This document shows positions 36,076-45,637 of a stretch of DNA of 64,000 nt, in pieces. Both the position numbers and the translations under genes were made by a program. The stretch comes from JAIBAC01 sp046331095 (GTDB taxonomy: Bacteria > Actinomycetota > Acidimicrobiia > UBA2766): positions 1,178,001 to 1,242,000 of the forward strand of contig JAXLRM010000003.1 of assembly GCA_046331095.1 (NCBI GenBank). The letters are read 5' to 3'. Below the pieces are notes generated by a model. The model saw only the letters and a program-made list of their open reading frames with translations, was not told where the DNA came from and did not search any database. Position 1 is the first letter of the stretch, and each line of letters opens with the position of its first letter.

Positions 36076-36360
36076 TCACTCAGCTGGCTTGCGCCGCCGG
36101 GTTGGCTTGCCCGCCGGTGGTGTCGTTGAGCTGCCGAGCAGCCCGGTGATGGCCTGACGGCGAACCTCAGCCTCAGCCTCGATCTGCTCGAGGACCGACT
36201 GGGCCCGTTCGGCCAGTTCACCGGAGTCCCGCTTGGCCTCGAGATGAGCTTCCAGACTGGAGCGGATCAGCTCGGTCAGCGAGATGCCTTCGAGCTGAGC
36301 CACGGCAGCAGCCGCGGCGTGCAGCTCGTCGTCGAGCCGGATGGCCAGAGTCTTGGGCAT
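36076..36360 (-). CDS. Ribbon-helix-helix DNA-binding protein
   Basis: 94 residues. The N-terminal RHH fold is MPKTLAIRLDDELHAAAAAVAQLEG followed by ISLTELIRSSLEAHLEA; the C-terminal half is charged and ends in a basic tail (KPTRRRKPAE). Such proteins repress plasmid and element operons or act as antitoxins. GGAGG lies four bases before the ATG. No toxin gene lies immediately downstream. Confidence 0.8.
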   Translation of the reverse strand: MPKTLAIRLDDELHAAAAAVAQLEGISLTELIRSSLEAHLEAKRDSGELAERAQSVLEQIEAEAEVRRQAITGLLGSSTTPPAGKPTRRRKPAE

Positions 36361-36446
36361 GTTGCCTCCTCGGTGTTGGTGCGGCCGACCATCCCGACGT
36401 TCGAGATGGTCTTGAACTTGGGAGCCGCATGGCACCGACGAGGCCG

Positions 36447-37490
36447 CTAGGCGGCCATGGCCGTGGCCCCGTCGCCCTGTGGTGACGGCGTGGCCGCGAT
36501 GCGTTCGGTTGCCAAGGTGCGGTAGTCCGGGTTGAGCTCGATACCGAGCCAGTCGTAGCCCCGCCGCCGAGCGGCTACTCCGGTGGTGCCCGCTCCCATG
36601 AAGGGGTCGAGCACAAGTCCGGGTGGCCAGTCGGCCTGACAGGCGCAGTTCGGCTTGGTGGGCATGAGAGCGGCTTGCTGCCGGGGGGCTCCGCAGCGAG
36701 CGCAGACCCGGCGCGGGCAACAGGCCAGTAGCGGCCGCTCGATGAGGCTCTCCGGGAATACGGCAGGGTGCGGCCCCCGGAAGCCAGCGGTCGGGATGTT
36801 CCAGACGTCGCCCGGGTTCTTGCCCAGCCGGTGACCGGTGCGGCCTTCGGCTCGGGCCCGCAGTAGGCCGCGGTTATCGCCGTTGGCCAGCGGCCCGGTG
36901 AATGCAGCTCGCTGCTTGCTCGGCCTGCCCGGTGGTCTGGTCCCTGCTTTCGCCTTCGCACGGGGCGGGCGGGCTGTCAAGGGCCGCCCGGTCGAGCGGT
37001 GCGGCACCCGCACGGCGTCGAGGTCGAAGAAGTACCTCGGCGAGCGCACGAGGTGGTAGAGCAGTTCGTACGTCGCCGTGAAGCGGTCCGTCACCGAGTT
37101 CGGCATCGCGTTGGGCTTGTGCCAGACGACCTTGGCCCGCACCAGCCAACCTTGCTCCACCAGCCCGATGATGAGTCGCTCCGGGGTCAGCAGCATGCCC
37201 TTGGGTGGTGCACCCCAGCGGGCGGCGTTGGAGAAGCTGTCACCCACGTTGAGCCACAAGCTGCCGGTCGGCTTCAAGACCCGACCGAGCTCGTCGGTCA
37301 CAGTCAAGAGCCTCGTCACGAACTCGCCGACCGACGCTTCAGTCCCGATCTCACCCACTCCAGCGCCATAGCGGCGTAGCCCGACGTAGGGCGGGCTGGT
37401 GATCACGAGATCGACGCAGTTGTCGGGCAGGCGACACAGCTGCTCGCGGGCATCGCCCAGCAAGACGGTGTTGCGCGGGACCGGCTTCAT
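36447..37490 (-). CDS. DNA methyltransferase (SPPY-type, beta class)
   Basis: 347 residues. Motif IV is VITSPPYVGLRRYG near residue 30, motif I is LDPFMGAGTTGVAARRRGYDWLGIELN near 300, giving the beta-class order. SPPY suggests N4-cytosine or N6-adenine methylation. A cysteine cluster (CCPRRVCARCGAP...CAC) before motif I could bind zinc. No restriction enzyme is beside it, so an orphan protective methylase of the element is likely. Its start overlaps the replication-relaxation gene's stop as ATGA. Confidence 0.88.
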   Translation of the reverse strand: MKPVPRNTVLLGDAREQLCRLPDNCVDLVITSPPYVGLRRYGAGVGEIGTEASVGEFVTRLLTVTDELGRVLKPTGSLWLNVGDSFSNAARWGAPPKGMLLTPERLIIGLVEQGWLVRAKVVWHKPNAMPNSVTDRFTATYELLYHLVRSPRYFFDLDAVRVPHRSTGRPLTARPPRAKAKAGTRPPGRPSKQRAAFTGPLANGDNRGLLRARAEGRTGHRLGKNPGDVWNIPTAGFRGPHPAVFPESLIERPLLACCPRRVCARCGAPRQQAALMPTKPNCACQADWPPGLVLDPFMGAGTTGVAARRRGYDWLGIELNPDYRTLATERIAATPSPQGDGATAMAA

Positions 37491-38320
37491 GACCCCAGCT
37501 CCCGGCCTGCCCCGCTGTCCGGCCCGCTCGCATCAGCTCCCGTGATGGCGTTCACAGCGCCGTCCAAGGTGGCGACGGCAAAGAGCCGCCAGAATGCAGC
37601 GTCGAGCCGCCCCAGGACATCGACCAGCTGGCTCAGTCGGGCTTGGTCGGGCACCAGCCAGAGCACCTGCGGGAACAGGCCGCTACGGGCCTGCTCGGTG
37701 CCAGAACGGAAGTAGGCGATGTAGAGACGAGCCTTGGCGGCTAGACGGGGTCCGGATTCAGTCGCCAGGTCGACCTCGATAAAGACGTGATCTTCGTAGC
37801 CCAGGCTGACCGTCACGACATAGACGTCTGGCTTCAGGGTGAGCCGCTCGCTGCCGGGACCGTAGTAGGGCCGCCAACAAGCCGGTTCAGCCTCGAAGGC
37901 GACCACCTCGAAGCCGCCGGTTTGCTCGGCCAGCCGCAACTCGACGTAGACCCCCGCAACCGCCAGGACATGGCGTAGGAAGGGCTCGCCCGGTGTAGTG
38001 ACCGGCCACCACCGCCTCTGCCCGGGACGGGCTAGGCGCTGGCCGGCCACATCGAGGCCGTAGACGTAACCGGCTGAACCGGCCCGGACGCCCCCGATCC
38101 GCCGACCGAGACGGACGAGGAGACGGGCTTCGACCAGGCGGGCCAGCTCCCGCCGGGCTAGGCGACGCGCCGACTCCGACACGCCGAAGTGGAGCCGAGC
38201 GATCTGGCCGCCGGTCATGAGGCGCAGCCGGGCAACGTCAGCGAGCAGCGCCCGATCCCGTGCGGACATTCCGGCTTCGAGGACGGCAAGCCGTTTGGCG
38301 GTCAGGTAGGGCCGCTTCAC
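37487..38320 (-). CDS. Replication-relaxation family protein
   Basis: 277 residues of the replication-relaxation family of mobile elements. The N-terminal winged-helix-like half reads LLADVARLRLMTGGQIARLHF...RRELARLVEARLLVRLG. The C-terminal half holds LTLKPDVYVVTVSLGYEDHVFIEVDLATES, resembling a PD-(D/E)xK-like core. In related elements it is linked to conjugation or replication start. It lies between the coupling ATPase and the methyltransferase. Confidence 0.75.
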   Translation of the reverse strand: MKRPYLTAKRLAVLEAGMSARDRALLADVARLRLMTGGQIARLHFGVSESARRLARRELARLVEARLLVRLGRRIGGVRAGSAGYVYGLDVAGQRLARPGQRRWWPVTTPGEPFLRHVLAVAGVYVELRLAEQTGGFEVVAFEAEPACWRPYYGPGSERLTLKPDVYVVTVSLGYEDHVFIEVDLATESGPRLAAKARLYIAYFRSGTEQARSGLFPQVLWLVPDQARLSQLVDVLGRLDAAFWRLFAVATLDGAVNAITGADASGPDSGAGRELGS

Positions 38321-38459
38321 GACCGACCCCCAACGGACCCATCAATCTCTCTACAGAGAGTCGGTCGCGAATCTGGACCGCCTACCTGTCGCCACCAGGC
38401 AGCATGCCAGAGGCCACTCAACCCGACCGGAACGGCAGCCCTGAGCCATATGTGCCGCC

Positions 38460-40898
38460 TCATGATGCCCTCCCAGAGCCGGTGACCGGCTTGCGCCGGA
38501 CCGGTTCGGGTCCCCGCGGTCCGTCTTGCCGAGCCAGGATGGCGGCATCAACCTCGGCTCGGGGAACACCGAAGCGGCTGCGCGAGGCGGTGCGCAGCAC
38601 CGCTCCACCACCCAGGGTTGGCGCCATCGGCATGGTCTCGGCCGTGGCCGGTGGCTGGGTCGAGCCGGCGGCGAAGGCCGCCAGCATGACCTCGTAGGCA
38701 CCAAGGCCCATCAGGTCATCGGCCGTGAAGAGACCACTGAGATCGCGGGAGATGAGGCGGGCATCAGCTGAGGGCAGCTGGAAGCAGACCCGCGAGCGAG
38801 CATTGGCCAGCACGGCATCCCGAGCGGCGGTCGGCAACTGGGTCAGCGACTGGTGGGCCAGCGTCAGCCCCAGACCGAGACCGCGGGCTTCGGCTAGGAC
38901 CGAGGCCATCGGGGTCGGTAGGTGGAGCAGGTTCTGCCACTCGTCGAGGTAGGCCATGAAGGGCCGCCGCTGATCTGCTGCCGTGCTCGCCCGGGCCTTG
39001 GTGGCATGCCACAGCTCAGCTACCACCAGCGCACCGAGCAGGTTGGCGGCTTCCTCGCCCAACAGGCCCGAGGCCAAGGACACCAGCAGCACCTTGCCCT
39101 CGGCCAGGACGCGAGTAAGCGACAGCTTGGGCTGGGCCTGACCAACGATGGCTCGCACCGTTGGCCGCATCGAGAAGGCTCTGACCTTGTTAAGGACTGG
39201 GCCGCTGGCCGCCCAGCGCGCGGCGTCCTTCAGGCCGTCGTACCAGCCCCCGAACGGGGCCAGACCAACCGGGTCATCGAGCCGACCGACCAGACGGTGC
39301 CGGTAGCTCGGATTGGTCAAGAGCAGCGGCACTTCACAAAGCGTCGCCCCGCCGCTCATGGCCAGAGTCAGCAGAGCCGCCCGGAAGATGTCATCGGTCC
39401 GGGGTCCCCAAGAGGAGGCGTAGAGAGACCGGAAAAGTCCGAGCAAGTTCTCGACCACCACCTCAGCACTCGCCCCATCGGCGACGGCCAGCGGATTAAG
39501 ACCGACCGGTCGCTCGACATCCGCTGGGTCAAGGACGATGACATCGGCTCGACGCTCAGGCGGCACACGCTCGAGCACGTCGGCGACGAGGTCGCCTTTC
39601 GGGTCGACGACGATCACGCCATGACCGGCTGCCAGGTCGGAGCAGATCATGTTTGCAAGCAAGGTTGACTTGCCGGTGCCGGTCGGACCGAGCAGATGAA
39701 CGTGGCGCAGCCGGGCTTCGATGTCGAGGGCCAACGGACGCCGCCCACCGGGGTAGGTCGACCACCCGATGACAGTCCCCGTCGTCGGAATGACGGAGGC
39801 CGGAGCCAGTAGGCGGGCGGCACCTAACTTCAGGCTGGGCAGTTGCACAACGCCAACGGGCCAGCCGACCAGCCCAGCAAGCTCGGCTGCGTTGACAACG
39901 ACCGGCCAGACGTACATCGGCGATTCGGTCGCATCGGCCTCGACGCACCGCCACTCGCTCGGGTATCGATCGACGCTGCAGGTGCACACCGGGTGCCTGG
40001 CTGCTATGCCAGGTCGACCTCGACTTGGTGGACCAACTGCCGGGCTCGACGTGCATCCCCAGCACCGGCAGCGATCCGAGCGGTACCGAGGAGCAGCGGT
40101 GAGGCTTGCTTGGCCTTCAATGCCGTAGCCGCCTGGCTGTTGCCACCGTCTGAGTGCCGGGTCTCGAGAAGGCCGGGCCTCGGTGCTGGCCATTCCGAGG
40201 AGCCACCTGAATCGGACCAACCGGTGGGTGCGGTGTCACCAGCCAGGAGATGATGACCGTCTCCTCGGCGCTCAGTGGCTGCAGGCTTGTAAGGGTTTTG
40301 CCCGACAAGTCCTCGGCTTCGACCCGAAGCGTCGGGCACCCGAGGTCGTCCGGTACTCGGCTGCACTGGTGAACGCGATGGCCCTCTGGCCGCTTCGATG
40401 ACCTCGTACCGCACCGCTGGCAGGCTGGCCTGCAGCAACCCCTCTATGACCGCCCTGTACTGAGGTGACACGCCCAACTGGTGCGTGATGCCCGCGCTGG
40501 TCGCCACTGTCTCGAGCACCACCACCGGTGTCGTGGCCCAACGGCGCCACCAGGGCCTCAGCAGACCACCGAGCCCCCCGAGGAAGCTCTCGACGGCACC
40601 GGCTTCCAGACCACGCGGGAACTGCAGCTGTAGGAAGACCTGCTCTCCCCGATGGCGCCTGTCGACCATGAAGAGCCACCAGCCAGGTGACCAGAGCCAG
40701 GTTGACAATGATGAATGCAAGCAGCCACTGATCGCTGGCCTCGCCATTGGCCTCTGATGCCGTCGCCGTCTCCTCCTCGATGTCGGTCACGGATTCGGCC
40801 TGGAGCTGTTCGGCCAAAGCCAGGAGGGCCAGTACTAAGCGATCCAGGTCGACCGGCTCACGCCGGACGGCTCGGATCTGCAGGTTTTGCTTGTTCAC
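38460..40898 (-). pseudogene. VirD4/TraG-like conjugative coupling ATPase, 5' half frameshifted
   Basis: Type IV coupling-protein-like ATPase. The 3' part (about residues 240-810) is intact: Walker A HLLGPTGTGKSTLLANM, VIVVDPKGDLVADVL, Walker B PFMAYLDEWQNLLHL and ARGLGLGLTLAHQSLTQLP. The 5' part starts at GTG 40898 behind AGGAGGTG and includes one hydrophobic segment (FIIVNLALVTWL). Between 40,740 and 39,950 its pieces lie in all three frames (IAFTSAAEYR, LQPLSAEETVIISWLVTP, RRARQLVHQVEV, SSQAPGVHLQRR). At least five single-base gaps explain this. No relaxase or VirB4 gene is visible in the window. Confidence 0.8.
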
Positions 40899-41026
40899 TT
40901 GGCACCTCCTCCCTTGGGCTTGTGGACTGCCGGGCAGGCGCGGGGGGCCGAAGAGAGTCAGTCGAAGAGGGCCCGCGCTGCCGATGGCTTATGTGAGCTC
41001 GCCATCGCACAGGCGAGACGAGGCCG

Positions 41027-41197
41027 TCAAGGGCCCCGACGGGCCCAGAAGTTGGGCAGCAGGAGGGCCGACAGCACGGCCAAGGTGACGAGGAGAGCGA
41101 GCACCACGGGCACGGCCGGCATCACCAACCAGGCCGCCAGTCGCAGTCCGACCGCCACCAATACGAGCACGCCGATAGCCCGTAGTAGGTAGTTCAT
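41027..41197 (-). CDS. Small hydrophobic membrane protein
   Basis: 56 residues, beginning MNYLLRAIGVLVLVAVG, with two hydrophobic stretches (about 5-30 and 30-50) and ending WARRGP. The ATG overlaps the stop of the next gene upstream as ATGA, which supports it as a real coupled gene. It belongs to the coupling-ATPase operon. Function unknown. Confidence 0.6.
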   Translation of the reverse strand: MNYLLRAIGVLVLVAVGLRLAAWLVMPAVPVVLALLVTLAVLSALLLPNFWARRGP

Positions 41198-41424
41198 GAG
41201 TCCGACTCGTCCGTGTGCTCCCGAACCGCAGCGAACAGGTCATGCTCGGCCTGCCAAGCTGCCTGAGCGATACGTTGAGCGGCCCGCAAGTCCGACAGCT
41301 CTCGGTCGAGGGCCCGTTCTCGGTCCTGCGACCGAACGTCTAGATCCCAGAGCAGGAACAGCAAGAGGGCACAGACCGCTAGGGCGGCCAGAAGCAGCAG
41401 AACGAAAACGATGGCGACACCCAT
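41194..41424 (-). CDS. Small membrane protein with coiled-coil tail
   Basis: 76 residues: an N-terminal transmembrane helix (VAIVFVLLLLAALAVCALLLFLLW) followed by a charged helical tail (DLDVRSQDRERALDRELSDLRAAQRI) likely to form a coiled coil. It starts eight bases after the upstream gene's stop and overlaps the downstream one. It is likely a minor component of the element's transfer apparatus. Confidence 0.6.
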   Translation of the reverse strand: MGVAIVFVLLLLAALAVCALLLFLLWDLDVRSQDRERALDRELSDLRAAQRIAQAAWQAEHDLFAAVREHTDESDS

Positions 41425-41432
41425 GGTTGCTC

Positions 41433-41735
41433 CTACCGCCCGAGCCGCATGATTTCGGTCACGGCTACGCCGGCGAAGCCGTCCACAATCACCTGGTAGC
41501 GAGCCTCGCCGAGTGGGCAGAGCTTGACCAACTGGGCTTCGATGTTGCTCAGGATCGCCACTTCCGTTAGTGCCGTGTGAGTGGCATGAGCCGCCCCTCG
41601 AATCCGGGCCGCCGCCACCACGCCGTCGGCTTCGGCTTCGTCAACCCGGCGGGCCAGCTCCCGCTGAACCCGAGGTCGCAGCACTCCAGTCCGGGGCGCC
41701 GGCACAGAGCCGCTCCGTCGCACGATCTCGGCCAT
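41433..41735 (-). CDS. Small hypothetical protein of the transfer operon
   Basis: 100 residues, helical, with Arg/Ala-rich first half (RVQRELARRVDEAEADGVVAAARIRG) and a second half THTALTEVAILSNIEAQLVKLCPLGEARY. No domain recognised. It is the first visible gene of the leftward transfer operon, with an intergenic gap of about 80 bases to the rightward gene at 41,817. Confidence 0.5.
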   Translation of the reverse strand: MAEIVRRSGSVPAPRTGVLRPRVQRELARRVDEAEADGVVAAARIRGAAHATHTALTEVAILSNIEAQLVKLCPLGEARYQVIVDGFAGVAVTEIMRLGR

Positions 41736-42286
41736 GTCGAAGACCTCCTCGGCCGGCCACCCGGCACCTGCTGACTGGTCCTTGAGAGCGTGCAGGAGTA
41801 AGGGACGCGTTCTCTAGTGGGTCTAGAGTGGTTTCCAAGTAGGTATCAACTGGCAATGCTTATGTCGCTCGCACACCTCAACCTGGACACATTGGCCGCA
41901 GAGCTGGCCCAGCTGATGATCGACGGCGGGGTGCGGCTGTCGCTGCTGGAGCACTGCCCCGAACTGCTGGCCTTGGGCTGCGTCCACGAACTGGCCACCG
42001 GCGAGGGCGCTCCTGAACTGGCCATCGCCGCGGAGCAGATCGTCAAACAGGCCCTGCAGCTGCTCGGCCCGGGACCAAGAGCCGACGTCGCCCAAACGCT
42101 CTTCGCCGTGAAGGCCGGCACCAAGGGCCTGATAACAGCTGCCCGTAGGCGCCAAGCCGCCGAACAGTGGGGCGGCGACGATCACCCCGGCGTCTCGGTG
42201 GCCCACTTCCGCAAGCACCTCGAAGCGCCTCTCATCCGAGACCTGGCCTACGAGATCCTTAAGCTCGACCAACTCAGCCGAGAGCG

Positions 42287-42294
42287 GGCATACC
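42287..42294. repeat. Left 8-bp target duplication of ISL3 copy 1
   Basis: GGCATACC immediately before the left inverted repeat. The same 8 bases follow the right end at 43717-43724, the size expected for ISL3 insertions. Confidence 0.9.
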
Positions 42295-43716
42295 GGCACT
42301 TCGGATCTGAGGGGGAAGTGGTCGCGGGCTGAGGGTCCCTGGCGCGGCACAGGGGCCCTGCGAATCTGACGGTGTTGAAGCCAGTCAGATGCCGGAGGGC
42401 CCCTGTGATCGTCGACCCTACGCGCGTGTGCGAACTCCTCGTCGGCCTCGGCGATGTCACCGTCCTCGGGGCGGTCGACGAACCGGACGGTCCTGTACGG
42501 GTCCACATCGAGACCCGCACCCGACGGCCCGCCTGCCATGGGTGTGACGGGCAGGTGTGGGCCAAGGATCAGCGGCCCGTCGAGCTCGTCGACCTCCCCG
42601 CGTTCGGACGGCCCGCGCGGCTGGTGTGGCACAAACACCGCTGGCGCTGCCCGAACACTGCCTGCTCGGTCGGATCGTTCACCGAGACAGCGCCACACAT
42701 CGCAGCGGCGCGGCTTGTGATGACCGATCGTGCCGGGCGGTGGGTGACCGAACAGGTCGGCAGGTTCAAGCGCAGCGTCAACGACCTCGCCACCGAGTTG
42801 GGTTGTGACTGGCACACGATCAACGACACCGTCATCGCCTACGGCACGCCGTTGGTCGACGATCCTGACCGCATCGGCGACGTCGACGCTCTCGGCCTCG
42901 ACGAGACCCTCTTCGCCCGCCTCGGCCGCTGGCACCACCAGATGTGGTCGACCTCCATCGTCGACGTGGGCCGCGGCCAACTCCTCGATGTGATCCCCGG
43001 CCGCAGCGCAGCCGGGGCATGTGAGTGGCTCGCCCAACACGACCAGGACTGGCTCGACCGTATCCGCTTCGCCGTGCTGGACCTCTCAGGACCGTGGCGT
43101 CTCGCCTTCGACACGATGCTGCCCCACGCGATCCAGGTCGCCGATCCGTTTCATCTGGTGAAGCTCGCCAACCAGCGTCTCGACGAGGTCCGCCGCCGGG
43201 TCCAGAACGACACGCTCGGACACCGGGGCCGCAAACCCGACCCACTCTTTCGGTGCAGGCGGTTGCTCACCAAGGCCGACGAACGCCTCGACGACCGTGG
43301 TCGCCAGCGTCTCCTGGGCCTCCTCGAGGCCGGCGACCCTCGGGGCGAAGTCCGCATGGCCTGGCACGCGAAAGAGGTCGTGCGATCCCTGTTCGACCCG
43401 ATGGAGCCCGAGATCGCTCTCGAGTTCGTCACCCGTCTCGGCATCGACCTCCAGGACGAATCGTGTCCGCCGGAGGTGAACATCCTGGGTCGCACGATCA
43501 CGCGCTGGCGCCACCAGATCGCCGCGTGGCACCAGGCGTTCGTGTCCAACGGCCCGACCGAAGCGGTGAACAACTTGATCAAGGTCGTCAAGCGCATCGC
43601 GTTCGGGTTCACCTCGTTCAGGAACTACCGCATCCGCGCCCTGCTCTACGCCGGCAAGCCCAACTGGTCCCTACTCGCCACCATCACCCCAACTCCCCCG
43701 TGAAATCCGAAGCGCC
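42295..43716 (+). mobile_element. ISL3-family insertion sequence, copy 1 (complete)
   Basis: 1422 bp. The terminal inverted repeats are imperfect: left GGCACTTCGGATCTGAGGGG and right (read inwards) GGCGCTTCGGATTTCACGGG. It carries one intact transposase gene. It is bounded by perfect 8-bp duplications and interrupts an unknown gene. With an intact transposase and perfect duplications it looks recent and potentially active. Confidence 0.92.
42405..43703 (+). CDS. ISL3-family transposase
   Basis: 432-residue DDE transposase. The N-terminal zinc-binding part has RRPACHGCDGQVW and RCPNTACSVGS cysteine pairs. A helix-turn-helix (VNDLATELGCDWHTINDTV) and the catalytic core with LGLDETLFA, LDLSGPWRLAF and SNGPTEAVNNLIK (DDE) follow. 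The GTG at 42405 has GGAGG six bases upstream. Its relative at 60,476/54,230 shares the same plan but differs at many residues. Confidence 0.93.
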   Translation: MIVDPTRVCELLVGLGDVTVLGAVDEPDGPVRVHIETRTRRPACHGCDGQVWAKDQRPVELVDLPAFGRPARLVWHKHRWRCPNTACSVGSFTETAPHIAAARLVMTDRAGRWVTEQVGRFKRSVNDLATELGCDWHTINDTVIAYGTPLVDDPDRIGDVDALGLDETLFARLGRWHHQMWSTSIVDVGRGQLLDVIPGRSAAGACEWLAQHDQDWLDRIRFAVLDLSGPWRLAFDTMLPHAIQVADPFHLVKLANQRLDEVRRRVQNDTLGHRGRKPDPLFRCRRLLTKADERLDDRGRQRLLGLLEAGDPRGEVRMAWHAKEVVRSLFDPMEPEIALEFVTRLGIDLQDESCPPEVNILGRTITRWRHQIAAWHQAFVSNGPTEAVNNLIKVVKRIAFGFTSFRNYRIRALLYAGKPNWSLLATITPTPP

Positions 43717-43724
43717 GGCATACC
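43717..43724. repeat. Right 8-bp target duplication of ISL3 copy 1
   Basis: GGCATACC, identical to 42287-42294. Joining the flanks at this repeat restores the host reading frame. Confidence 0.9.
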
Positions 43725-44201
43725 AGCTCAAGTCCAAACGCGGAGCTCGTCGGCAGGGGGCGATGCCGGAGTGGCGGCACCAGATGATGGTCGAGCGGCT
43801 ACCGACCTACTACCGCCTCTGGCGCCACATCAGTGACCTCAACTGCTTCCTCGACTTGTGGCGGGAAGCGGAGCAGAGCCCGACCGAAGCGCCCGACGGT
43901 GAAGCCAACGCCGAGGAGTACTCGCTCGCCGCCTTACACGCCTACGTCTGCTTCCTCCTCGAAGTCGAGGCACAACCAGCGCTGGGGCGGCATCTGGGTC
44001 CTCGAGGACGCTGACGGGAACCTGCAGTACACTCAAGCCGTCCAAGACATTCGGGCTGCCGCGCCCTTCAGTCCGATGGAGGAGTCCCATCTGCGGGTGA
44101 CGCTAGCGGTCTTAGTTAACCAGGAGATGGCCCCGTTCATCGCGTTCTTAACGTCGGATGAACACGCAGCTTCCTTGCTGGCGGCCTGGCAACCCGTGAT
44201 T

Positions 44202-44804
44202 TCATTGGCCAAAGTCTTTTCCGATTCCATGGTTCCGACGAAGATGCAGCACAGAGTGACCAGTACACTTGGGGACTAACCTCTCGCGTACAACTTGCAC
44301 GCCGGGCTGACGTTTCAGACGTTCAACAGTGCCAGCGCGGCCATATCGACTTATAACAATGTCTCCACCAGGTTTCACAACGCGAACAATTTCGTGCAAC
44401 ACCGTGACCGGCAGTTCGAAATGACAGACAAAACAAGCAGTCAGGGCATCGATACTGCCGGTCTGGAATGGCAGAGTGCCACAGTGACTGACCAGACATA
44501 CGTTAAGGCCGCAACGTCCGCGAGCAAGCTGGAGCGCTTCATAACTGATGTCACACCCACTTGCCACCGCTAATACGCCATCTATCTTGCAAATCTCTCT
44601 TGTGAGAACTTCCCCGAGCCACAGCCGAAATCTAACACAACGCCTCGACACAATGACGCACCACATTTAGCATCGCCTGGCTTCATCGTAGACATCTGTC
44701 CTGACGATCTGACTCTCAAATCGGAGACGCAATTCGCAGAGCTCGCGGACCTCGGCGTGACGCTTAAGCGAAGCTATCGGCTTCGGCGAGAAGATCAAAT
44801 CCAT
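44202..44804 (-). pseudogene. Class I SAM-dependent methyltransferase, frameshifted
   Basis: About 200 residues. From ATG 44804 (MDLIFSPKPIASLKRH) the frame runs to VYDEAR and then must shift. A second frame gives VVLDFGCGSG, the SAM-binding motif I. At a CCCC run (44612-44615) a further shift, equal to one missing base, leads to EVLTREICKIDGVLAVASGCDISYEALQLA, with FQTGSIDALTACFVCHFE and VVKPGGDIVISRYG following (Methyltransf_11 type). It is last in the leftward run behind the 2H and nucleotidyltransferase genes. Target unknown. Confidence 0.6.
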
Positions 44805-44861
44805 GAACCGATACAGTCTCTTGCCTTCACAATCGAACAAACGGATACGGCTCGTTTCCTG

Positions 44862-45617
44862 TCAAATCACAGTCATCGAGAGTGAAGACGCTGCGCCTGC
44901 TGCTTCTGGGGGAATATCTGCCTCCTCCAGCCCCAGGCGAAATCCACTACTCGCAGAAAGGTTGATCTCTTCTTGCTTTGCCGCCGCAAGCGTTGCCTTC
45001 TGCCTGTTTTATGAGGATGCGCGTCTGCGCGCATCGCTCCTCGGGACCTTTGCGGAGAACAGCTCTGCTGGTGAGCTGATTTCTGATCCTGGCGGAACAT
45101 CAAGGGACATCTGCCAACTGCTGCAATCGATGCGATCGCACGCCGTCTTCGTATATTCGCTTCCATGCGCTGAATTTGCGCCCATCTCATCGCCGGTTTC
45201 ATTCAGGCCTTGTCGTACGACTGGCGCCTCCAGCCGCGTCTGCGCGATGTCGTTAAACGGGTTCAACGGCATTTGCATGACGTTACCCACAATCTTCGAT
45301 TGTGTCAGCTGAGGCCCGTCTGTTTCTCGGCGCGTGAGGCTCTGCGCGGTGATGGTGAGCGAAGGCGTGACTCAGTTCGGACCGGTGATGTGCAGTTGAT
45401 TGCATCCGCTCAATGGCGGTAGCCGCGGTACGCTGGCTGTTCTTGCCAGATGGACCTCGGCATATGCCAGCGGAATATCGAGGCCCATCGCCGCCCGTTC
45501 GATTTGGGCCTGAAGAGAACGACCTGTTTGTGCGCCGGCTTTGGAGGCGATGATGTTCGCATCGATCAAGCGGTCAAGCCGTTGCATGGGTACCTCATGG
45601 ATGAGTTCACCTCGCAT
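44862..45617 (-). other. Possible decayed gene, one frame with two internal stops
   Basis: Starting at ATG 45617 (GGAAGG eight bases upstream, 20 bases after the 2H gene) one frame reads about 250 codons to 44862, with TGA at 45372-45374 and TAA at 45009-45011. The stretches between stops look protein-like but match nothing I know (HEVPMQRLDRLIDANIIASK; RLEAPVVRQGLNETGDEMG). It is either a decaying gene or chance. Otherwise I see no gene between 44,805 and 45,371. Confidence 0.3.
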
Positions 45618-45637
45618 ACCCTTTGCCTTCCCAACTG

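Larger units (their letters stand above)
41817..44279 (+). pseudogene. Unknown gene split by ISL3 and carrying one frameshift
   Basis: The 5' part (41,817-42,294) encodes about 159 residues (LNLDTLAAELAQLMIDGG...LSRERAY). After precise removal of the ISL3 element and one copy of GGCATACC the frame continues into YQLKSKRGARRQGAMPEW...YVCFLLEVE. A single-base shift at about 43,970 then leads to RWGGIWVLEDADGNLQYTQAVQ...TSTLGD, ending at 44,279. The original product was about 345 residues, helical, with no domain I recognise. The start may be the ATG at 41856 or 41862; no clear ribosome-binding site is present. Confidence 0.6.

Noticed and set aside
44803..45312. 169-codon + strand ORF
   Set aside because: No ribosome-binding site or recognisable domain; opposite strand to its operon.
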